Origin: an uncultured delta proteobacterium
GTDB taxonomy: Bacteria > RBG-13-61-14 > DRUE01
Assembly (NCBI GenBank): GCA_903897985.1
Contig: CAIUDS010000687.1
Span: forward strand, 1-8,204
DNA length: 8,204 nucleotides
Direction: 5' to 3'
Shown: positions 1 through 7,310 of the stretch, in pieces
Position numbering within the stretch: position 1 is the first letter of the stretch
How the letters are laid out: every line of letters starts with the position of its first letter
The notes under the pieces: model-generated
Told to the model about the DNA's origin: nothing
Database searches by the model: none
Seen by the model: only the letters and a program-made list of their open reading frames with translations
Position numbers and translations under genes: made by a program

Positions 1-515
1 GTCGGCTCGTTGATGATCCGAATCACCTCGATCCCCGCCATGGCGCCGGCCTTGCGCACCGCGGACCGCTGGCGGTCGTTGAAATGCGCCGGGACCGTGA
101 TCACCGCCTTGATCTCCGGGTCCTTCAGATATTCCTCGGCGATTTTACGGATATAGCCCAGGATCAGGGCCGCAATCTCGGAAACCGCAAACGGACGCTT
201 GTTTCCGATCACCTCGACCTCCCCGAACTTGCCTTCCGCGATCTCGAAATAAAAGCTTTGTTTGACCTTCTGGACCACCCAGTCTTTATAGTCACGGCCC
301 AGGAGCCGCTTGGAGCCCTGGATGGTGTTCTCCGGATTGACCAGAATCTGGCGCACCGCGTCGTATCCAACCAGGAGCTTGTCCTCGGGAGTAAACGCCA
401 CCACACTGGGAATGGTCAGGTAACCCTGGCTGGAGGGAATGACTTTGGGCTGCCCTTTCTCCACGATGGAGGCGCAGGAATTGGTGGTTCCCAGGTCAAT
501 GCCGATTATCTTCAT
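1..515 (-). CDS. dnaK: DnaK/Hsp70-family chaperone paralogue, N-terminal part (3' end beyond the window)
   Basis: This encodes the first 171 residues of the ATPase domain of an Hsp70 chaperone, an ATP-driven cytoplasmic protein-folding machine. The phosphate-1 loop is visible as IGIDLGTTNS (residues 4-13). SKRLLGR near residue 69 carries the lysine equivalent to catalytic Lys70 of E. coli DnaK. ITVPAHFND lies at 139-147, and the fragment ends at RIINEP, where DnaK continues into TAAALAYG. Several positions depart from housekeeping DnaK: VPAHFND for VPAYFND, NDRQRSAV for the usual NDxQRQAT, and a divergent segment at residues 75-105. This suggests a specialised paralogue rather than the main dnaK. 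No grpE or dnaJ is seen nearby. The start at 513-515 overlaps the TGA of the upstream PilZ gene as ATGA and has only a weak ribosome binding site, so translation is probably coupled to PilZ. Family membership is certain; paralogue status is inferred. Confidence 0.95.
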   Translation of the reverse strand, partial: MKIIGIDLGTTNSCASIVEKGQPKVIPSSQGYLTIPSVVAFTPEDKLLVGYDAVRQILVNPENTIQGSKRLLGRDYKDWVVQKVKQSFYFEIAEGKFGEVEVIGNKRPFAVSEIAALILGYIRKIAEEYLKDPEIKAVITVPAHFNDRQRSAVRKAGAMAGIEVIRIINEP

Positions 516-1228
516 GGGTTTCTATCCGTGCCCACTGAATATTGCGCGGCCAGAAATCTTGCCAGGGCCGGTTGCTGTTTCTCGCTCAAATTGATGAACT
601 CGATTCCCATGCCCGGCATCAAATGCCGGTCCCGTTTTTCCCGCGCCTCGGTCTCGGCCACCACCCGGACCACCTTGCCCTGGACCTCGATCTCCTCGCC
701 GCTTTCAGGATGAATGAGCGTGAGATTGATTACAACCCCGATGGGCTTGGGGTCATTGGTGGGTATGAAAATCCCTCCCTGGCTGATGTCCTTCGCGTAA
801 TTCTTCAACAGCGTGGTCAAGTCGGGAAACCGCACTTTCATCCGGATCACCGCCCGGTCATGTCTCCGCCGGTTCAGGATCGCCCCGGGGCTTTCCTGGA
901 CTCTCTTTTCAATATATTTTTCCAGCCGCTTTTGCGTGGTTTCTTCAAAATCCACCAGATGAACCCCGATCCCCGGATCCCATCCCCGCTCCTTGGCAAA
1001 CCCGGGATCAACAACATGAACCACCTCCGCCACCGCGGTGACCGGCTTATCCTCATCCGGAAGAAACAGCTTGAGCTCGATCACGCTTTGCGGGGGGAGC
1101 GGACTGCTGGTTTTGACAAAAAGACCGCCTTTGGAAATATTGGAGGTATATTCCTTGTAAAATTGGTCAAAACTGCGGAAATGGATTTCTATCTCCGCCT
1201 GGATTCTTAATAATTCTCGTTTTCCCAT
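512..1228 (-). CDS. Tandem PilZ-domain protein (predicted c-di-GMP receptor)
   Basis: This is a 238-residue protein made of two PilZ domains, which bind the second messenger c-di-GMP. Domain 1 covers about residues 1-110. It has the RxxxR motif at R4-R8 and NISKGG at 30-35, matching (D/N)xSxxG. Domain 2 covers about 119-231, with RxxxR at R121-R125 (RRHDR) and DISQGG at 147-152. All the usual ligand-contacting positions are present in both domains, so both are predicted to bind. There is no signal peptide, membrane segment or output domain, so it is probably a cytoplasmic adaptor acting by protein contact. Small PilZ proteins of this kind occur in deltaproteobacteria (the TIGR02266-like family), which I recall rather than tested. 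The start is supported by GGAGG four bases upstream. The stop overlaps the start of the DnaK paralogue, implying one transcript and matched expression. The partner and the process controlled are unknown. Confidence 0.93.
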   Translation of the reverse strand: MGKRELLRIQAEIEIHFRSFDQFYKEYTSNISKGGLFVKTSSPLPPQSVIELKLFLPDEDKPVTAVAEVVHVVDPGFAKERGWDPGIGVHLVDFEETTQKRLEKYIEKRVQESPGAILNRRRHDRAVIRMKVRFPDLTTLLKNYAKDISQGGIFIPTNDPKPIGVVINLTLIHPESGEEIEVQGKVVRVVAETEAREKRDRHLMPGMGIEFINLSEKQQPALARFLAAQYSVGTDRNP

Positions 1229-1230
1229 GA

Positions 1231-1237
1231 TTCCTCC
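1231..1237 (-). promoter_or_regulatory. Ribosome binding site of the pilZ gene
   Basis: GGAGGAA on the minus strand places GGAGG four bases before the ATG at 1226-1228. It is the strongest site in this unit and supports the chosen start. By contrast the DnaK start downstream has no comparable site. Confidence 0.7.
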
Positions 1238-1259
1238 GGATCTAACCTTTTCCTCCCCT

Positions 1260-1289
1260 ATAATATTGTTTTTTGGGGGGCAAAGTCAA
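1260..1289 (-). promoter_or_regulatory. Predicted sigma70-type promoter of the pilZ-dnaK unit
   Basis: On the minus strand TTGACT (1284-1289) is followed after 18 bp by TATTAT (1260-1265). The spacer contains a C6-A6 run. It lies about 30 bp upstream of the pilZ start codon, so the leader would be short. The -35 matches the consensus at five of six positions and the -10 at five of six. The prediction rests on sequence match alone. Confidence 0.55.
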
Positions 1290-1406
1290 AAGCCCGTCCC
1301 CACATTCCCGGTTAAGACAAAATTAGCGCGTCATTCCTGACCCAAAAGCCGGCAAGGTATAGACATATCCAAATAAATGGTTATATTTATAAAGTGGAGC
1401 GGAGGG

Positions 1407-1631
1407 ATGAATCGGAACAATTATCTTGAAGAAGACGGTTGTCGCTTACATCCGAGCGAGCCCATTTTGGCGGTGTGCGAAAAATTGGGGAATAGCTATT
1501 GCGCGTCCTGCTTCCAGCAGGGCATGGCCAGGTGTTTGGGCTCCCGCGAACCTTGCAAATACCGGCCCTATTGCCTGGTCCGGCAGTTCGGTGTCTGGCT
1601 GCAGGAAAACGGAGCCCGGAGCCGGGGATAA
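1407..1631 (+). CDS. Small cysteine-rich protein, B-box-like zinc finger (degenerate)
   Basis: This is a 74-residue protein with six cysteines and one histidine. The first half, GCRLHPSEPILAVC then SYCASC (C12, H15, C24, C32, C35), follows the B-box-like pattern CxxHP...AvxxCxxCgxxxCxxC seen in small bacterial zinc-binding proteins. The second cysteine of the central pair is a leucine (L27). A second cluster, C43, C50 and C56, follows in CLGSREPC and YRPYC, so a metal site using other cysteines is possible. I chose the ATG at 1407 because GGAG lies seven bases upstream. An earlier in-frame ATG at 1377 has no ribosome binding site. The gene ends 65 bp before the sulfatase-like gene on the same strand, suggesting co-transcription, and diverges from pilZ. 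There is no signal peptide, so it is probably cytoplasmic. The role is unknown; the zinc-finger reading is an inference from cysteine spacing. Confidence 0.75.
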   Translation: MNRNNYLEEDGCRLHPSEPILAVCEKLGNSYCASCFQQGMARCLGSREPCKYRPYCLVRQFGVWLQENGARSRG

Positions 1632-1696
1632 GATCGTCGGCGAAAGCGCGCAGGGCGCGGTTGACTTGAACCCGATTTTCCATCAGAATAATTTCC

Positions 1697-3085
1697 ATGA
1701 AGAAATACCGGGTATGTCTGTTGTTGACGGTTGTGCTTGGATTTTCCGGCTTCTCTTGCAAAAGGAGTCCGGGAAAACCGAATGTCATCCTGATCGTTAT
1801 TGACACGGCGCGGCAGGATCGTTTCAGTTGCTATGGATATAACCGGGAGACCACCCCCCGGGCGGACCAGTTGGCCAGGGAAGGGGTCAGGTTCGAGCAG
1901 GCCGAGGCCACCTCGCCCTGGACCCTTCCGAGCGTGGCCTCCCTCCTGACCGGGCTCTGGCCCCACCGGCATCTGGCCGGCTACCCGATCACGGACCCCA
2001 AAACCAGCCAGGAAGGCATGACCTATTTGTCCGAATCCGCGGTCACCCTGGCGGAAATCCTTTCCCAGAATAAATACCAGACCGTGGGCCTTTTCCAGAA
2101 CCCGTTCGTTGACCCCGGTTTCGGGCTGAAGCGCGGTTTTGACAGTTATGAATATTTCCCGAGTGACAATATGGTTATTCGGCGGGCGGACCAGGTGGTC
2201 AAGCTGGCCAGCAGTTGGCTGGAAAAATATCGGGACCGGAAGCGGCCGTTTTTCATGGTGGTCCATTTTTTTGATCCCCACCTGGCATACAATCCGCCCA
2301 GCGAATTCATGCTCCCGTTTATCTTCGGCTATCAGGGTAAAATGACGCCTCCCTTCAACCCGAGCGACGCGGACCTGGAAAAAATCCGGCGGGGCGAACT
2401 CTCGTATGATGAGGCGGACCGGAAATTCATCATCGGACTCTATGATGGCGAGCTGAGTTTTACCGATTACTGGATCGGCATGTTCTTCGATTACCTCAAA
2501 GAACAGCACCTGTACGACAACAGTCTGATCATCCTCACCGCCGACCACGGCGAGGAATTCTGGGACCACCATTCCTTTGAGCACGGCCATACGCTTTACC
2601 AGGAGTTGTTAACGGTTCCGCTGATCGTCCGGTTCCCGGGCGGGGAGAACTCGGGGATGGTGGTCAAGGAGCGGGTCAGCCTCGCGGATGTGATGCCCAG
2701 CATTGTCTCCTACCTCCAGATTGAAACCCCCTTCCAAGCCAGCGGCAAAAGCTTCATTGCCATGCCCGGCGCCGTGATCAAGCCGATGGCGCGGCCGATC
2801 GTCGCCGAGCTCAACCGGATCGGCGATCCTCTGCAGGCCATTTACTCCGGAGACTACAAGCTGATCCTGGACAAAATCACCGGCAACATTGAAATCTTTA
2901 ATTTGAAAGACGATCCCCGCGAGACCCAGAACCTTTTCGGCCAGAAGCTAAAATATCCGCCCGAGATCCTTGATCAGATTAAAGGAGTGGTGTCCGCCAT
3001 CGAGAAGGTTGAGCAGGAGAAAAAGCCCGCCATGATTGACCCCCGCATCCGCGAGAAACTAAAGGCGCTCGGGTATCTAAAGTAG
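1697..3085 (+). CDS. Sulfatase/alkaline-phosphatase superfamily hydrolase, lipoprotein-like, Thr at nucleophile position
   Basis: This is a 462-residue exported enzyme of the superfamily that includes arylsulfatases, phosphoglycerate mutases and phosphoethanolamine transferases. An N-terminal hydrophobic stretch (about 7-20) ends in GFSC, with C21 as a possible but non-ideal lipidation site. Metal-site signatures are VIDTARQDRFSCYGY (D36), FFDPHLAY (D193, H195), TADHGEEF (D283, H284) and FEHGHTLYQE (H296, H298). The nucleophile segment is SPWTLPSVASLLTG (73-86). Where sulfatases have C/S-x-P-S-R, this has T76-L-P-S-V, so the formylglycine residue is missing. Thr is the nucleophile in the related LtaS and EptA-type transferases. 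A phosphotransferase or phosphodiesterase role is therefore as likely as sulfate hydrolysis. The protein ends in LKALGYLK, a tail I recognise from many of these proteins. The start lacks a clear ribosome binding site but gives a proper signal sequence. Fold certain, substrate unknown. Confidence 0.93.
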   Translation: MKKYRVCLLLTVVLGFSGFSCKRSPGKPNVILIVIDTARQDRFSCYGYNRETTPRADQLAREGVRFEQAEATSPWTLPSVASLLTGLWPHRHLAGYPITDPKTSQEGMTYLSESAVTLAEILSQNKYQTVGLFQNPFVDPGFGLKRGFDSYEYFPSDNMVIRRADQVVKLASSWLEKYRDRKRPFFMVVHFFDPHLAYNPPSEFMLPFIFGYQGKMTPPFNPSDADLEKIRRGELSYDEADRKFIIGLYDGELSFTDYWIGMFFDYLKEQHLYDNSLIILTADHGEEFWDHHSFEHGHTLYQELLTVPLIVRFPGGENSGMVVKERVSLADVMPSIVSYLQIETPFQASGKSFIAMPGAVIKPMARPIVAELNRIGDPLQAIYSGDYKLILDKITGNIEIFNLKDDPRETQNLFGQKLKYPPEILDQIKGVVSAIEKVEQEKKPAMIDPRIREKLKALGYLK

Positions 3086-3124
3086 GCCTCTTCTCCTAAT
3101 CCGCTCATCAGCCCAAAACCGTTT

Positions 3125-6100
3125 TTATTTCCCCAAAGGCGACAAGGCGAATTTATAAGAATACCTCCCGGCCCATAGCCGGTATTCATCATGGATGGGC
3201 GCGCCCCACGAGTCGTCCCCACCCACCCCCATCTGCCGGTAATCCAGGTTGACCGTAATGTTCTCTGACCGCTTGAGCTCGTTCGGGTGTTTCCGCTGGT
3301 CCAACTCCTCCATGGCAAAAGGCCACGCGCTGAAATAAATCGTCGGCATTCCCTTTACCAAAAAGCCCGCGCCGTCCTTATCCGTGAACCTCACCCAGCG
3401 CGTGTCCGTGCGGTTCCCGCTTTCCTGCGGCTCGATATAGGGAAAGAAAAGATCATCGGCCTTCATCGCATAAATCCCGACCGCGGCCCCGGTGTTCCGA
3501 TCCCAATAGGTTTCCTGCGGACCTCGGCCATACCATTCCACATTATCGAACTCGCCCGGGATGGCCATCTGCATCCCGATCCGCGGGAGGTCCGGGACTT
3601 GGCCGCCGGCCTGGAACGCATAATCAACCTCGATCTCGCCGTCGCCGAAAACCTTGTAAGCGACCCGCAAGCTCGAGTTGCCCGCGGGAATGCTCGCCTC
3701 GGTGGTTACTTCAACCAGTTGCGGCGAAAGCTGTTTCGCCCTCATGCCGTTGACGCTGCGCCTGGGCCCGGCCTCGCGCCATATTGCGAGCCGCTTGTTA
3801 TTGCCATTGCCCTTGTCGTTATCCGTGGGCGGCCGCCAGAAATTCGGGACCAGCGCCGACGCGATCAACGGCTTTCCCTGGTATTCATAACTCTCGAGCG
3901 CGCCGCTCTTTTTGCCGAACTTGATGGTGAAGCCGTCACCACTGATAACGAATGCTTCCCCGGTCTCGCTCAGCTTCACCGCGGGCAAGGCCGAAACATT
4001 CTTCTCGGCCGCAGCCGGGACCTTCCAGGGCATGGCGAACTGATCAAATGCGATCGGAAAGCCCTTGTTCGCCCAGCTCGCGTCTTGGCCGAGCGCAAAA
4101 GAAACCTTGAGCAAATATTCCGCGCCCGGCTTGAACTCCGGGGTTTTGATCGGCAGCGTGACCTCCTGGGTCTGTCCCGCTGGAGCAGTCAGCGCGGGAA
4201 GCTCGCCGGACTGAATCGTCACCCCATCCTCGGTCAGCTCCCAGCCGCCCTGCGCGTAAGAGAGGTCGCGGAAAATGTTTTTATTGAGCACCTTGATTTT
4301 GCCGCTCTTCAAATCCACCGGCAGCACCTTGAAATTCTGCTGAACTTTTTTGGTCTCGAAAATGCCGGGGTGTTGCCTGCGGTCCGGCAGCACCAGCCCG
4401 TTGGTGCAAAAATTGTCGTCATTGGGCTTGTCACCGAAGTCTCCGCCATAGGCGAAGAACTCGGTTCCGTCCGCGGCTTTCTTCCGGATGCCCTGGTCCA
4501 CCCAGTCCCAAATGAAGCCGCCGTGGAGGAACTTGTGCGACTCGAACTCGTCCCAGTATTGTTGGAAGTCTCCGCTGGAATTTCCCATGGCGTGGGCGTA
4601 TTCAATCAGGAACATGGGTTTTCCAAAGCCGAATTTCTCGTAATGCTTGACCAGGTTCTGGGGCTTGATATACATGGGCGAGACGAAATCGCTGTGGAGT
4701 CCGAACAGGGGCTCGTAGGAGATCAGGAAGTTGGGATAGTTGGTTTTGGACCAGTCGCGCGCCGCGGCGAAATTGGCGCCGCCCCCGGCCTCGTTGCCGA
4801 GCGAGAAGGCGAAGATGCCCGGGTGGTTCTTGTCGCGTTCGATCATGTTGCTGACCCGGCTGACCACCTGCTCGCGATAGGCCGGGCCGTTGGAAATCTT
4901 GTTGAAGGCATAGCTGCCATATCCGTGCGCCTCGTTATTCGCCTCGTCCAGCACATACAGCCCGTAACGGTCGCAGAGCCGATACCACTCCGGGACATTC
5001 GGGTAATGCGCGGTGCGGACCGCGTTGAAGTTGTTCTGCTTCATTAGCTGAATGTCCTTGATCATCATCTCGGTGCTCATGGTCTGGCCGGTGTCCGGCT
5101 CGAACTCGTGGCGGTTCACGCCCTTCAAATAAATCTTCTTGCCGTTGAACAGGAGCTGGTCGCCCTTGATCTCGCTCGAGCGGAACCCAACCTCCCACGG
5201 GATCGCCTCGAGCACTTTGCCCTCGCCACTCTTCAAGGTAATAAGCAATTGGTAAAGATTCGGTTCCTCCGCGCTCCACTTCTTCGGGTTGCTCACCGCC
5301 GAGCTCAACTCGACACTCGACTCCCCGCCCGCCTTGACCGTGGCCGCGCCGGCCAGGTTCTCGATCACCGGCTTTCCCGCATCATCAAACAGCGACGCCT
5401 CGACCTTGACCGGCAGATCCTGCCCGCCCAGGTTTTTCACCTGCACCTTGAGCTTGAACGCGGCGTCCCGGTAATCCTGGTCCAGTTCGGTTTGAACGAA
5501 ATAATCGCGCACATAAACCGGCCCGCGCGACATCAAACTCACATTCCGGAAAATGCCCGCCATCCTCCAAAAGTCCTGGTCCTCCAGGTAGCTCCCGTCA
5601 CACCAGCGGTAAACCTCCACCGCCAGCACATTCTCGCCCGGCTTGAGGAACCGGGTGACATTGAACTCGGAGGGCAGCCGCGTATCTTCCGAGTATCCCA
5701 CCATCTGCCCGTTCACCCAGACATAGAACGCCGAGTTCACGCCATCGAAAATCAAAAAGGTCTGGCGGCCGGTCCATTCCGCGGGGACCGTAAAATTCCT
5801 GCGGTATGACCCGACCGGGTTGCGGTTGACATAGGAGGTCCAGTCCTTGGGCGGGGTGCCCATCACGCGCGGCGCATCCATCTTGAAGGGGTAGATCATG
5901 TTCGTGTAAATCGGCACATCGTATCCCTGCACCGTCCATTCGCCCGGGACCGCGATTTCCTTCCAGCCGCTCACATCGTAATCCACTTGGTAGAAATTCA
6001 CCGGCCGTTCCTCCGGCCGCTTTACCCAGTGGAATTTCCAATTCCCATTGAGCGAAACCACCCACGGGCACAGCCCGCCCATTTTGGCCTCCTCCGTGCC

Positions 6101-6259
6101 CGAATAAGCAATCAGCGTCGCGTGCGCCGGCTCCTTGCCGACATAATTGACCGCGGGATTTTCCCAGTCCGGAGTCTTTGACTCTCCCATTCCGCCCGCA
6201 TGTGCGGTAACCATCAGGGCCAAGGCCGTGAGGGCGGCCCCCAACAAATGCTTTTTCAT
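3125..6259 (-). CDS. lacZ: Exported LacZ-type beta-galactosidase, glycoside hydrolase family 2
   Basis: This complete 1044-residue enzyme is predicted to hydrolyse terminal beta-galactosides. A Sec signal peptide (residues 1-21, ending AHA before GG) sends it across the inner membrane, unlike cytoplasmic E. coli LacZ (1023 residues). Domains in order are a jelly-roll sugar-binding domain (about 65-245), an Ig-like domain (250-365), a TIM barrel (about 368-640), a second Ig-like domain (650-745) and the C-terminal small-chain domain (about 770-1040). The acid/base is E490 in SLGNEAG and the nucleophile is E553 in LIEYAHAMGNSSG, matching E461 and E537 of E. coli. GVNRHEFEPD (380-389) and WYGRGPQETYWDR (909-921) are further LacZ signatures. 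GGAG six bases before the ATG supports the start. No transporter or sugar regulator is nearby, and the gene converges with the sulfatase-like gene. Both are exported, so a shared role in glycan breakdown is conceivable but unproven. Activity on other beta-linked sugars cannot be excluded. Confidence 0.95.
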   Translation of the reverse strand: MKKHLLGAALTALALMVTAHAGGMGESKTPDWENPAVNYVGKEPAHATLIAYSGTEEAKMGGLCPWVVSLNGNWKFHWVKRPEERPVNFYQVDYDVSGWKEIAVPGEWTVQGYDVPIYTNMIYPFKMDAPRVMGTPPKDWTSYVNRNPVGSYRRNFTVPAEWTGRQTFLIFDGVNSAFYVWVNGQMVGYSEDTRLPSEFNVTRFLKPGENVLAVEVYRWCDGSYLEDQDFWRMAGIFRNVSLMSRGPVYVRDYFVQTELDQDYRDAAFKLKVQVKNLGGQDLPVKVEASLFDDAGKPVIENLAGAATVKAGGESSVELSSAVSNPKKWSAEEPNLYQLLITLKSGEGKVLEAIPWEVGFRSSEIKGDQLLFNGKKIYLKGVNRHEFEPDTGQTMSTEMMIKDIQLMKQNNFNAVRTAHYPNVPEWYRLCDRYGLYVLDEANNEAHGYGSYAFNKISNGPAYREQVVSRVSNMIERDKNHPGIFAFSLGNEAGGGANFAAARDWSKTNYPNFLISYEPLFGLHSDFVSPMYIKPQNLVKHYEKFGFGKPMFLIEYAHAMGNSSGDFQQYWDEFESHKFLHGGFIWDWVDQGIRKKAADGTEFFAYGGDFGDKPNDDNFCTNGLVLPDRRQHPGIFETKKVQQNFKVLPVDLKSGKIKVLNKNIFRDLSYAQGGWELTEDGVTIQSGELPALTAPAGQTQEVTLPIKTPEFKPGAEYLLKVSFALGQDASWANKGFPIAFDQFAMPWKVPAAAEKNVSALPAVKLSETGEAFVISGDGFTIKFGKKSGALESYEYQGKPLIASALVPNFWRPPTDNDKGNGNNKRLAIWREAGPRRSVNGMRAKQLSPQLVEVTTEASIPAGNSSLRVAYKVFGDGEIEVDYAFQAGGQVPDLPRIGMQMAIPGEFDNVEWYGRGPQETYWDRNTGAAVGIYAMKADDLFFPYIEPQESGNRTDTRWVRFTDKDGAGFLVKGMPTIYFSAWPFAMEELDQRKHPNELKRSENITVNLDYRQMGVGGDDSWGAPIHDEYRLWAGRYSYKFALSPLGK

Positions 6260-6322
6260 CCTGGACTCCTTTTGCCGGAAGCGCCGGCTAAACCGGAACC
6301 TTTCGGAACCAAATGTGTTCTA

Positions 6323-6351
6323 ATTATAGCGCAGAGGCTTTTGAATGCCAA
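6323..6351 (-). promoter_or_regulatory. Near-consensus sigma70-type promoter of the beta-galactosidase gene
   Basis: On the minus strand TTGGCA (6346-6351), a 17-bp spacer and TATAAT (6323-6328) form a near-perfect promoter. Transcription should begin near 6316, giving a leader of about 57 bases before the GGAG site at 6266-6269. It is the best promoter match in the window. The spacing, the exact -10 and the position between divergent genes make it convincing without data. Confidence 0.78.
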
Positions 6352-6352
6352 C

Positions 6353-6388
6353 GGTCAATTTCCGGGAAACAGTTGAAAAATGGTCAAT
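6353..6388. promoter_or_regulatory. Paired GGTCAAT direct repeats upstream of the beta-galactosidase promoter
   Basis: The heptamer GGTCAAT occurs at 6353-6359 and 6382-6388, 29 bp apart (nearly three helical turns). It lies just upstream of the -35 of the beta-galactosidase promoter and between that gene and the divergent metallopeptidase gene. This is where an activator of lacZ, or a shared regulator, could bind. Two copies of seven bases may also be chance; no regulator gene is visible. Confidence 0.25.
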
Positions 6389-6422
6389 AGTGATTAGCTT
6401 TCTCTCGATGGAGGAATAAAAA

Positions 6423-7121
6423 ATGTTTTTTGATCCGCTATACATTATCATTATCGCGCCGGCCCTTCTGTTGGCGCTTTATGCCCAGATCAAAGTGAAA
6501 TCGGCTTACAACAAATGGAGCCGGATCGGCACCTCCCGCGGCATCACCGGCGCCCAGGCCGCGCGCATGATCTTGGATCGGAGCGGGCTCAGTGATGTCC
6601 CGGTTGAAGTGACCCAAGGCTGGCTCTCGGACCATTATGATCCGAAAAACCGCGTGCTCCGCTTAAGCCCCGGCGTCTATCAAAGCCCCTCGATAGCCGC
6701 GGCCGGGATCGCGGCGCATGAGGCCGGCCACGCCCTCCAGCATCAGGCCGGATACCTCGCGCTCAAAATGAGAAACGCCATCGTGCCCACCGCCCAGATC
6801 GGGTCCTGGCTCGCCTTCCCCATGATCTTCATCGGCATCTTCCTTTCCCTCAAAGGCCTCGCCCTCGCCGGGTTCATCCTCTTTATGGCCATCGTTCTCT
6901 TCCAGATCATCACCCTCCCGGTCGAACTCAACGCATCCTCCCGCGCCAAGAAAGTCATCGCGGACCTGGGCATCATCCAGGGTCAGGAGGAAGCCGCTGG
7001 AGTCTCGAGTGTGCTCAGCGCCGCGGCCATGACCTATGTCGCAGCCACGGTCACCGCGCTCGCCCAACTCCTCTACTTTGCCCTCCGCCTAGGCCTGATC
7101 GGCGGCCGCCGCCGCGACTAA
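6423..7121 (+). CDS. yugP: YugP-type membrane zinc metallopeptidase (Zn_peptidase_2 family)
   Basis: This is a complete 232-residue integral membrane protein, close in length to Bacillus subtilis YugP. The zinc-binding motif is HEAGH (H99, E100, H103) within AAHEAGHALQH. PVELNASSRA (166-175) supplies the likely third ligand, E168, with the segment typical of this family. Hydrophobic segments lie at about 4-22, 128-145, 147-165 and 205-228. The active site sits between the first and second, consistent with a peptidase at the membrane face. SDHYDPKNRVLRLSPGVY (69-86) is another family-typical stretch. GGAGG eight bases before the ATG is an excellent ribosome binding site. The gene stands alone, divergent from the beta-galactosidase, with no gene following it on its strand. 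Physiological substrates of this family are poorly known; membrane-protein quality control is a guess. Family call very sure. Confidence 0.93.
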   Translation: MFFDPLYIIIIAPALLLALYAQIKVKSAYNKWSRIGTSRGITGAQAARMILDRSGLSDVPVEVTQGWLSDHYDPKNRVLRLSPGVYQSPSIAAAGIAAHEAGHALQHQAGYLALKMRNAIVPTAQIGSWLAFPMIFIGIFLSLKGLALAGFILFMAIVLFQIITLPVELNASSRAKKVIADLGIIQGQEEAAGVSSVLSAAAMTYVAATVTALAQLLYFALRLGLIGGRRRD

Positions 7122-7140
7122 GCACAATTGAACCGGGCGC

Positions 7141-7196
7141 GGGACAAGCATCCGGCCTTCGTAGCCGTAGGCTGCCACGGCAGAGTAGGCTGTCCC
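7141..7196. repeat. Imperfect stem-loop just after the metallopeptidase gene
   Basis: GGGACA (7141-7146) and TGTCCC (7191-7196) are exact inverted repeats. They enclose smaller self-complementary pieces, AGCC/GGCT (7163-7173) and CTGCC/GGCAG. GTAGGCTG also occurs twice inside (near 7168 and 7186). It starts about 20 bp after the metallopeptidase stop, so it could end that transcript or belong to an interspersed repeat. No U-run follows, so it is not a textbook rho-independent terminator. Confidence 0.35.
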
Positions 7197-7287
7197 TCTC
7201 CTGGTTGCCGGCAATTTTGAACAACCTTGAACCATCTTGAATGAGGTCTGGATACACCAATAGCGTCAAATTCAGTTTGCTGTTTCG

Positions 7288-7310
7288 AATCCGAAAGTTT
7301 TTTTCGGATT
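7288..7310. repeat. Perfect 9-bp hairpin (terminator-like but without a T tract after it)
   Basis: AATCCGAAA (7288-7296) and TTTCGGATT (7302-7310) are perfect complements around the five-base loop GTTTT. The hairpin lies about 165 bp past the metallopeptidase stop. The T run sits inside the loop and 3' arm rather than behind the stem, so termination is only a possibility on either strand. An operator or part of an element end is the alternative. Confidence 0.45.

Noticed and set aside
542..1210. Plus-strand open frame opposite the PilZ gene
   Set aside because: The minus strand encodes two clear PilZ domains with a ribosome binding site and promoter; this frame has none.
1335..1363. Promoter TCCTGA - 17 bp - TATAGA for the small cysteine-rich gene
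   Set aside because: The -10 is fair but the -35 is poor. A promoter must exist in this divergent gap, yet I cannot place it with confidence.
1568..2590. Minus-strand open frame (340 residues) opposite the sulfatase-like gene
   Set aside because: It is antisense to the conserved superfamily motifs, with low-information composition and no domain.
3086..3124. Bidirectional terminator between the converging sulfatase-like and lacZ genes
   Set aside because: A short T run (3121-3126) is present, but I found no convincing stem in the 39-bp gap.
3287..5047. Long plus-strand open frame (586 residues) opposite the beta-galactosidase gene
   Set aside because: It is antisense to a complete GH2 enzyme with all catalytic motifs, and its translation has no recognisable domain. 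GC-rich codon bias on the other strand explains the lack of stops.
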